Positions 1 through 3,968 of a stretch of 5,590 bases of DNA are shown here, in pieces. The translations under genes were made by a program, and so were the position numbers. Origin of the DNA: Clostridia bacterium (lineage in GTDB: Bacteria; Bacillota; DSM-521; Neomoorellales; Neomoorellaceae); NCBI GenBank assembly GCA_012727745.1, contig JAAYGJ010000047.1:1-5590 (forward strand). Direction: 5' to 3'. Within the stretch, counting starts at the first letter, position 1, and every line of letters begins with the position of its first letter. The notes below the pieces were generated by a model, which was given only the letters and a program-made list of their open reading frames with translations, was not told the origin of the DNA and did no database searches.

Positions 1-12
1 ACATCTCAGCTG

Positions 13-19
13 AAAGGAG
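13..19 (+). promoter_or_regulatory. Ribosome binding site of garR
   Basis: AAAGGAG lies 11 bases before ATG 31. The spacing is slightly long but it supports ATG 31 over GTG 19, which would overlap the site. The promoter of this gene is outside the window. Confidence 0.7.
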
Positions 20-30
20 TGGTTACTTTT

Positions 31-936
31 ATGAGCAAGAAAATCGGTTTTATCGGCTTGGGGATCATGGGCAAACCTATGGCTAAAAATTTACTCAAAG
101 CCGGTTATGAGCTGGTGGTTTATGACCTGCGCAAGGAGCCGGTGGCAGAGTTGGCTGCTGCCGGGGCCAGTGGAGCGGATTCAGTCGCTGCTGTTGCGGC
201 ATCAAGTGAGGTCATTATTACCATGCTGCCTAACTCGCCGGAAGTAAAAGAGGTGCTCCTGGGGCCGGAGGGTATAATCACGGCGGCTAAAGCGGGTACG
301 ATCGTAATCGATATGAGTTCAATCGCCCCCCTGGTCAGCCGGGAAGTGGCAGAGAGGCTGGCTAGCCGCGGTATCCGTATGCTGGACGCGCCTGTCAGCG
401 GCGGCGAGCCCGGTGCTATCAAAGGTACCCTTTCGATTATGGTGGGCGGCAATAAAGAAGATTTCGACGCCTGCTACCCCATCTTGAAGGCGATGGGATC
501 GTCGGTGGTGCTGGTAGGTGAAATAGGCGCCGGCAATGTTACCAAGCTGGCCAACCAGATAATTGTAGCGCTCAATATCGCTGCCATGTCTGAGGCCCTG
601 GTGCTGGCAACCAAGGCGGGAGTAGACCCGGAACTGGTCTACCAGGCTATTCGCGGCGGGCTGGCAGGCAGCAATGTCCTCAACGCCAAAGCGCCCCTGG
701 TGCTGCAGCGCCAGTTTAAACCTGGCTTCCGTATTAAACTGCACATTAAGGATTTAAACAACGTCCTGGAGACCGCCCATGAAGTGGGAGTACCGCTGCC
801 GTTAACGGCAGCAGTCCTGGAGATGATGCAGGCCCTGAAAGTAGACGGCCTTGCTGAGGCCGACCACGGCGCCTTGGTGCGCTTTTATGAAAAACTGGCG
901 CAGATCGAAGTGCAGGCGACTAAGGAGCAGGAATAG
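31..936 (+). CDS. garR: 2-hydroxy-3-oxopropionate reductase (tartronate semialdehyde reductase)
   Basis: The protein is a beta-hydroxyacid dehydrogenase of 301 residues, a cytoplasmic enzyme family that interconverts tartronate semialdehyde and D-glycerate using NAD(P)H. It is almost collinear with the E. coli GarR/GlxR sequence as I remember it (about 294 residues). Visible motifs are the N-terminal dinucleotide-binding loop GFIGLGIMG (6-14), the substrate-binding DAPVSGG (119-125) and the catalytic block GNVTKLANQ (168-176) with the expected lysine at 172. A C-terminal helical domain carries GFRIKLHIKDL (232-242). ATG 31 is chosen because GGAG at 16-19 lies 11 bases before it; an in-frame GTG at 19 overlaps that ribosome binding site and is unlikely. 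The family also holds 3-hydroxyisobutyrate and succinic semialdehyde reductases, but the run from SEAL through YQAIRGGLAGS is GarR-like. No glycerate kinase or glyoxylate carboligase gene is seen in the window, so the pathway context lies upstream or elsewhere. Its stop is one base from the stop of the converging gene. Confidence 0.93.
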   Translation: MSKKIGFIGLGIMGKPMAKNLLKAGYELVVYDLRKEPVAELAAAGASGADSVAAVAASSEVIITMLPNSPEVKEVLLGPEGIITAAKAGTIVIDMSSIAPLVSREVAERLASRGIRMLDAPVSGGEPGAIKGTLSIMVGGNKEDFDACYPILKAMGSSVVLVGEIGAGNVTKLANQIIVALNIAAMSEALVLATKAGVDPELVYQAIRGGLAGSNVLNAKAPLVLQRQFKPGFRIKLHIKDLNNVLETAHEVGVPLPLTAAVLEMMQALKVDGLAEADHGALVRFYEKLAQIEVQATKEQE

Positions 937-937
937 T

Positions 938-1555
938 TTAACGCAGGTGCTCCAGCACCTGCAGCAGCCTGAAAGCAGGTTCATCGGTAGTTTTGATGTT
1001 TTCCCGGGCTACATCTCGCAAACTGCTGATGCGGGCTGTATAATCGCGGTTTAAAACTAACTGGACGCTTATAGTGCTACTGTTCATATTCTGCTGGATT
1101 TCCGCTAGAGACCGGCTCAAGTAACGGGAGACACAGGGCGCCCAGAGCATGAATACTGCTTTCCGGTCCGGAAACTGGGCGGCAGCAAAGGCGGCCGCCC
1201 GCTTTATTTTTTGAGTGACGCGGGCCAGCGTTGCAGCGTTATTATTGCCGTAAAGGAGGCCGCGCAGGTGAGTCGCCACCTCGCACAGGTAGACGGTCCG
1301 GCCGTCGGGCGAGAGGGCAATCACGTCGATTTCTCCTTCTTTATCTATGTGACAATTGTAGACCACAATTTTACAGCCCAGGACGTATTTAAAATATGAG
1401 CCTACCAAACTTTCGCCAATATCCAAGCCAGCTCTTCCTTCTCTAAATAATGCTAAATAATTGTTCTTTCTACTGCGCACGGGTTCGAGCCGCAGAGGAC
1501 CTCTGACGGGCAAAGCCCCTGCAGCCAAAAGCTGTTGCAAATGAAATGCGAGCAT
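938..1555 (-). CDS. Hypothetical protein with PD-(D/E)XK nuclease-like outline
   Basis: I do not recognise a named family. Numbering from the ATG at 1555 (205 residues), the core reads LDIGESLVGSYFKYVLGC (44-61), then GEIDVIALSPDG (74-85), then VYLCEVATHLRG (88-99), then a helical stretch with VTQKIKRAAAFAA (113-125). This order (helix with glutamate 48, then ExD at 75-77, then a beta strand with E92) resembles the restriction-endonuclease-like fold seen in Mrr or YraN-type proteins. The usual ExK is EVAT here, so the lysine is missing at its normal place; K115 or K118 could substitute. Cleavage activity is therefore unproven. The start is uncertain: ATG 1555 has no good ribosome binding site, while an in-frame TTG at 1426 has AAGGA nine bases ahead and would give 162 residues beginning at the conserved-looking DIGESLVG. 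The gene converges on garR with one base between stops. No methyltransferase or helicase partner is present, so it is not visibly part of a restriction system. Confidence 0.7.
   Translation of the reverse strand: MLAFHLQQLLAAGALPVRGPLRLEPVRSRKNNYLALFREGRAGLDIGESLVGSYFKYVLGCKIVVYNCHIDKEGEIDVIALSPDGRTVYLCEVATHLRGLLYGNNNAATLARVTQKIKRAAAFAAAQFPDRKAVFMLWAPCVSRYLSRSLAEIQQNMNSSTISVQLVLNRDYTARISSLRDVARENIKTTDEPAFRLLQVLEHLR
943..962. repeat. Perfect inverted repeat at the convergent gene ends
   Basis: GCAGGTGCT at 943-951 and AGCACCTGC at 954-962 form a perfect 9-bp inverted repeat around a central CC; as RNA it would fold as 8 bp with a 4-base loop. It starts 7 bases after the garR stop and sits in the last codons of the minus-strand gene. 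There is no T-run on either side, so it is not a standard intrinsic terminator, but it could stabilise the 3' end of either transcript. Confidence 0.6.
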
Positions 1556-1589
1556 TGCCTGAGCACTACCAGGCTTGTTAGCTATTGTT

Positions 1590-1661
1590 GCCGGCTTTGC
1601 TGCTGCTTATTAGCGGCTCCGGCCCTCGCTAGGTTTTAGCTTTACTGGCGGCTGCGCCGGC
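1590..1661. other. GC-rich spacer with two small hairpins
   Basis: No gene is seen between the minus-strand gene and the tRNA promoter. One possible hairpin has an outer GCCGG/CCGGC stem (1590-1594 and 1619-1623) and an inner GCTGCT/AGCGGC stem (1602-1607 and 1612-1617, one G-U pair) with a TATT loop. A second pairs 1645-1650 with 1655-1660 around GCTG. They would lie in the untranslated leader of the minus-strand gene if its promoter is near the tRNA promoter. No regulatory class is recognised. Confidence 0.35.
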
Positions 1662-1679
1662 TAAATTTATTCTTGCTTC

Positions 1680-1708
1680 TTGACAATTGTTTTTTTTTGA
1701 GGCATAAT
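1680..1708 (+). promoter_or_regulatory. Sigma-A promoter of tRNA-Val
   Basis: A perfect -35 hexamer TTGACA (1680-1685) is followed after exactly 17 bases by CATAAT (1703-1708), five of six matches to TATAAT. Transcription would start near 1715, only a few bases before the mature tRNA 5' end at 1722. The stretch TTGTTTTTTTTTGAGG forms most of the spacer. Confidence 0.85.
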
Positions 1709-1721
1709 AACTATGCACCAA

Positions 1722-1796
1722 GGGTTCGTAGCTCAGTGGGAGAGCACCTCCTTGACGCGGAGGGGGTCGCAAGTTCAATCCTTGCCGAACCCACCA
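1722..1796 (+). tRNA. tRNA-Val (anticodon GAC)
   Basis: The full cloverleaf folds: acceptor GGGTTCG pairs perfectly with CGAACCC; the D stem is GCTC/GAGC with loop AGTGGGA; the anticodon stem CCTCC/GGAGG encloses TTGACGC, giving anticodon GAC (1755-1757) that reads GUC and GUU valine codons; the variable region is GGGTC; the T stem GCAAG/CTTGC encloses TTCAATC. The discriminator is A and CCA is encoded (1794-1796). Total length is 75 bases. Position 37, just 3' of the anticodon, is G, whereas A is usual in valine tRNAs. It stands alone with its own promoter and terminator, not in a tRNA cluster. Confidence 0.96.
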
Positions 1797-1801
1797 GTAG
1801 T

Positions 1802-1837
1802 AACAGCCTTTTTGCCGACAGGCAAGGCTGTTTTTTT
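1802..1837 (+). terminator. Intrinsic terminator after tRNA-Val
   Basis: AACAGCC (1802-1808) pairs with GGCTGTT (1826-1832), and an inner TTGCC/GGCAA stem encloses the loop GACA. The 3' arm runs directly into seven T residues (1831-1837). It begins six bases after the CCA end, so the transcript is a single-tRNA unit. Confidence 0.9.
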
Positions 1838-1838
1838 A

Positions 1839-2040
1839 TACTCTTTTTTAGAATTGCACTGGCCTTAGCCCGGTATGAGCGGAACCATACGGTACTACGG
1901 TTAATAAATTGTAAATATAAATGGGCATAATAATATTTGGTTTTTATTAAATGGAAAATAGTGCCAGGGTGCCAATTTTACCCCACAGCAAAAAGCCTTG
2001 TAAACACTGACCTTTTACCTGGGGCGATTTCAGCCTGACT
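1839..2040. other. AT-rich intergenic region, no gene seen
   Basis: No convincing open reading frame or known RNA is seen here. A weak nested inverted repeat occurs at 1981-2024: CCCCA (1981-1985) with TGGGG (2020-2024) outside, and GTAAA (2000-2004) with TTTAC (2014-2018) inside. It ends about 19 bases before the -35 area of the ytxC promoter, so it would not be in that transcript; if real it might be an operator. Support is slight. Confidence 0.3.
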
Positions 2041-2042
2041 GT

Positions 2043-2069
2043 ATACAAAACATGGGCTGCACATATAAT
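2043..2069 (+). promoter_or_regulatory. Promoter of ytxC, sigma-E-like or sigma-A
   Basis: CATATAAT at 2062-2069 with ATA at 2043-2045, 16 bases apart, fits the Bacillus mother-cell sigma-E pattern (ATA, 16-18 bases, CATAYAHT). The same stretch can be read as a sigma-A promoter: TATAAT (2064-2069) with TATACA (2042-2047) 16 bases upstream. Transcription would start near 2076, just before the ribosome binding site. The product belongs to a sporulation-associated family, which makes the sigma-E reading attractive, but sequence alone cannot decide. Confidence 0.6.
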
Positions 2070-2077
2070 AGCAGCAC

Positions 2078-2084
2078 AAGGAGG
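2078..2084 (+). promoter_or_regulatory. Ribosome binding site of ytxC
   Basis: A perfect AAGGAGG lies 5 bases before GTG 2090 and 11 bases before ATG 2096. Both are in frame, so the choice between the two starts shifts the N-terminus by two residues only. Confidence 0.85.
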
Positions 2085-2089
2085 TACAG

Positions 2090-2965
2090 GTGCCTATGAA
2101 TATTACGCTAATTACCAACAGGCCTATTGATTTCTTACAGGCCGAGTTTACCCATAGATTTGGTTATAGCGTTGGCCTCCACCTGTGGCAGGCAGGAGGC
2201 ATTAATTTCTTTCGCTGCTTTATAGAAGGCGGGCGAGAAAAACCGTCGCCAAAAGAAATTGCACGCTTTCAAAAAGAGGTGGCCGAAATTGTGGCCGCCT
2301 TTATTGTCCAACGATGGGAAGCCTCTATCCTGGAAGCCTTGGTGCTAAGTGAGTATGAAGGATTGGAAGAAGAAGAGGTCGCCGATATTTGTCAGCGGGC
2401 TCAGGCGATTCTTGACCAGGGCGAAAATAGCTTTTCGGTAGCACCGCAGCGTCGCCAGGAAGCAGTCTGTGCCCGCCTGGAAGAATATTTCCAGGACAAT
2501 AATAGCTTGAATATTGAGGGCTTTGTCCGTTTTCGCCTGCAGGATTACCTGCTGGAGCTGGAACAAGCGCTTGAAGAAGCTATTGATGAGTACCTGATGG
2601 AAAAAGAGTACGATGAGTTTGTACGTCTTTTGCGTTATTTTGTCGAGGCCCAGGAGGCCAGGTTGGAAAAGGTGCATGTAATTTTAAGTCCCGGCGGCGG
2701 TTTCCAGCTTTATGACAGCGATAACCATAATCTAAGCGGTGAATATTTAGACGGGTTTACGGTTGATATGGCTGAGACTGAGCTGAACTATGAAGATCTG
2801 TTGATCAGCGCCCTAATTACCCTTTCACCTCGCCAGGTTATTATGCATGCCGCAGATAAAGGGCGCTACAATAATACCGTGAGCATCTTGAAAAGTGTTT
2901 TTGGCGAACGGCTGATCCAGTGCGGCGGCTGCAGCCACTGTTTAAAACCTTTACAGAAGCGTTAA
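2090..2965 (+). CDS. ytxC: YtxC-family putative sporulation protein
   Basis: This is a 291-residue soluble protein with no signal peptide or membrane segment. I place it in the YtxC family (length near 280-290 residues, found in endospore formers) from the central block IEGFVRFRLQDYLLELEQALEEAIDEYLMEKEYDEFVRLLRYFVEAQEA at about 142-190, a largely helical, charged stretch with coiled-coil character, followed by KVHVILSPGGGFQLYD (194-209). The molecular function is unknown. The C-terminus has a cysteine cluster, CGGCSHC (278-284), a possible metal site. Translation starts at GTG 2090 or ATG 2096 behind a perfect AAGGAGG. The gene is co-directional with a DUF445 gene and thrS; ytxC also neighbours thrS in Bacillus subtilis, which supports the call. 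Its promoter fits a sigma-E pattern, hinting at mother-cell expression, though this is an inference. Confidence 0.88.
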   Translation: MPMNITLITNRPIDFLQAEFTHRFGYSVGLHLWQAGGINFFRCFIEGGREKPSPKEIARFQKEVAEIVAAFIVQRWEASILEALVLSEYEGLEEEEVADICQRAQAILDQGENSFSVAPQRRQEAVCARLEEYFQDNNSLNIEGFVRFRLQDYLLELEQALEEAIDEYLMEKEYDEFVRLLRYFVEAQEARLEKVHVILSPGGGFQLYDSDNHNLSGEYLDGFTVDMAETELNYEDLLISALITLSPRQVIMHAADKGRYNNTVSILKSVFGERLIQCGGCSHCLKPLQKR

Positions 2966-2994
2966 TATGTCAACGCCTTACTGCCGGAGCAACA

Positions 2995-3036
2995 AACAAA
3001 AGCCGGGCCAGCTTGTTAAGGGCTCAGGCTTTTGTT
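2995..3036 (+). terminator. Terminator-like hairpin between ytxC and the DUF445 gene
   Basis: AACAAAAGCC (2995-3004) pairs perfectly with GGCTTTTGTT (3027-3036), 10 bp, with a possible inner GCC/GGC pairing. The U-rich part lies within the 3' arm rather than after it, so termination may be partial. It begins about 30 bases after the ytxC stop and ends about 29 bases before the next start. The A-rich 5' arm would give U residues on the other strand too. Confidence 0.5.
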
Positions 3037-3051
3037 ATGATTAACTCTGGT

Positions 3052-3056
3052 GGAGG
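3052..3056 (+). promoter_or_regulatory. Ribosome binding site deciding the DUF445 start
   Basis: GGAGG lies 8 bases before GTG 3065. The run has three in-frame GTG codons (3050, 3056, 3065); only the last has proper spacing from this site. Confidence 0.7.
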
Positions 3057-3064
3057 TGGAGCGG

Positions 3065-3652
3065 GTGGAGTTCAGATGGTTCTTGATACCAATTCTTGGA
3101 GCTTTTATCGGTTGGGCTACCAATGTAATGGCTATCCGGCTGTTATTTCGCCCGCACCGCCCTGTTAAAATTTTATTTTGGCGTCTGCAGGGGCTAATCC
3201 CGAAAAGGCGGGTTGAGCTGGCGAGCAATGTGGCTAAAGCGGTGGATGAAGAACTGCTGCCTTTAAGCGAACTTATTAGCCGCCTGTGGACTCCGGAACT
3301 GGAGCGGCAGTTAACGGCAATGATAATTGGCGTGGCCCGGCAGCGGTTGCTGGAGCGACTACCGTCTTTTATTCCCCAGGCTTTAAGGGAGGTACTGCAG
3401 CAGTCTCTGGAAGATAACTTGCGTCGGGAAATACCGCCGGCTCTGCAGGAGCTAAAGGGACAACTGGCAGCAGGCGTTCCCTTTTCCATCGGCCAAATAA
3501 TAGCGGAGAAAATGAACAGCCTGGACTTGAAGGAAGCAGAAGCTATAATCCTGGCAGTTGCCAGCCGCGAACTGCGCTATATTGAGTACCTGGGCGGCGT
3601 GATAGGTTTCGTTATTGGCCTGGTACAATTGGCAGCAGTTTTTTGCTATTAG
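3065..3652 (+). CDS. DUF445 family membrane protein, short form
   Basis: The 195-residue product has a membrane helix at each end and a helical, charged middle, the layout of short DUF445 proteins related to Bacillus YheB (YheB itself is near 377 residues). The N-terminal helix (about 4-27) carries the family-type motif GAFIGWATNVMAIRLLFRP (12-30), followed by LQGLIPKRR (41-49). The C-terminus has ELRYIEYLGGVIGFVIGLVQ (169-188), a second membrane segment. Function is unknown; a membrane or envelope role is only inferred. GTG 3065 is chosen because GGAGG (3052-3056) lies 8 bases upstream; in-frame GTGs at 3050 and 3056 lack their own site and overlap it. No separate promoter is obvious, so it is probably reached by read-through from ytxC past the intervening hairpin. 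The thrS promoter begins 30 bases after its stop. Confidence 0.82.
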   Translation: MEFRWFLIPILGAFIGWATNVMAIRLLFRPHRPVKILFWRLQGLIPKRRVELASNVAKAVDEELLPLSELISRLWTPELERQLTAMIIGVARQRLLERLPSFIPQALREVLQQSLEDNLRREIPPALQELKGQLAAGVPFSIGQIIAEKMNSLDLKEAEAIILAVASRELRYIEYLGGVIGFVIGLVQLAAVFCY

Positions 3653-3681
3653 AGTACTTGATACTGTAGTAGGCAAAATTC

Positions 3682-3711
3682 TTGACACCTATTAGGGGCT
3701 GTAGTTATAAT
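3682..3711 (+). promoter_or_regulatory. Sigma-A promoter of the thrS leader
   Basis: Perfect TTGACA (3682-3687) and perfect TATAAT (3706-3711) are separated by 18 bases. The start point is expected at about A3718, which coincides with the first base before the predicted base of T-box Stem I (CTGGC, 3719-3723). With both hexamers perfect this should be a strong promoter; control would be left to the downstream T-box. Confidence 0.9.
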
Positions 3712-3717
3712 GTACTT

Positions 3718-3950
3718 ACTGGCGAGGAAGGAGAAAAGGACCCTGTACGGCCCACCAGAGAAGGACGCCGCGGCTGGAAGCGTCCGGGTAAAGGCAGGGA
3801 AACCGGACCACTCCGGAGCTGCCAGGCCGAAGCAGAGTAAGCCTGGCCGGTCGCTGCCGTTATCCAGCTTTTAAGAGGGGAATTTATCCCCTGAAAAAGG
3901 GTGGAACCGCGGGAAAAATCTCGCCCCTTGGTGGGGCGAGTTATTTTTTA
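3718..3950 (+). promoter_or_regulatory. T-box riboswitch (tRNA-Thr responsive leader) of thrS
   Basis: This untranslated leader senses uncharged tRNA-Thr and lets transcription continue into thrS. The T-box AGGGTGGAACCGCG is at 3898-3911. Stem I is readable: base CTGGC/GCCAG (3719-3723, 3821-3825), GGAG/CTCC (3730-3733, 3811-3814), CCCTG/CAGGG (3741-3745, 3795-3799), the AGAGA bulge (3757-3761), and the distal stem GGACGC/GCGTCC (3763-3768, 3780-3785) whose loop contains GGCTG. The specifier is ACC at 3802-3804, preceded by GAA, and codes for threonine, matching the gene. A Stem II-type helix pairs 3821-3827 with 3841-3847, and Stem III pairs AGGGG/CCCCT (3876-3880, 3888-3892). The antiterminator pairs AAGGG (3897-3901) with CCCTT (3925-3929) and GCGGGA (3909-3914) with TCTCGC (3919-3924). 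The bulge begins TGGA, which predicts a U discriminator on the cognate tRNA-Thr. Confidence 0.95.
3920..3949 (+). terminator. T-box-controlled intrinsic terminator of thrS
   Basis: CTCGCCCC (3920-3927) pairs with GGGGCGAG (3933-3940), a perfect 8-bp GC-rich stem with loop TTGGT, followed by TTATTTTTT. The 5' arm is also the 3' half of the antiterminator, so the two structures exclude each other, as the T-box mechanism requires. Confidence 0.93.
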
Positions 3951-3952
3951 TG

Positions 3953-3958
3953 AGGAGG
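3953..3958 (+). promoter_or_regulatory. Ribosome binding site of thrS
   Basis: AGGAGG, 10 bases before ATG 3969 and just past the T-run of the leader terminator, so it is made only when the terminator is bypassed. Confidence 0.85.
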
Positions 3959-3968
3959 ATAATAGATT

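Noticed and set aside
319..744. Minus-strand 141-codon frame inside garR
   Set aside because: It lies wholly antisense to conserved GarR motifs and has no ribosome binding site or recognisable domain.
943..962. Inverted repeat after garR as an intrinsic terminator
   Set aside because: There is no T-run on either side, so it is kept only as an inverted repeat.
1481..1491. GGGTTCGAGCC resembling a tRNA T-arm
   Set aside because: The flanking bases do not form a 5-bp T stem and there is no acceptor, D or anticodon arm around it; it lies in the 5' part of the minus-strand gene.
1673..1930. Plus-strand 85-codon reading frame overlapping the tRNA
   Set aside because: It reads through the tRNA-Val and its terminator; the RSSVGEHLLDAEGVASS-type peptide is the usual translation artefact of a tRNA gene.
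3050..3065. Upstream GTG start at 3050 for the DUF445 protein
   Set aside because: It overlaps the GGAGG element that is correctly spaced for GTG 3065 and has no ribosome binding site of its own; the extra residues only translate a GTGGAG repeat.
3016..3489. Minus-strand 157-codon frame across the DUF445 gene
   Set aside because: It is rich in serine and arginine, as expected for an antisense shadow, and it covers the conserved DUF445 N-terminus.
3654..3717. Short direct repeats GTACTT (3654, 3712) and CTGTAGT (3664, 3699) flanking the thrS promoter
   Set aside because: Repeats of 6-7 bases in an AT-rich promoter region are easily due to chance, and the leader already has a complete regulatory explanation.
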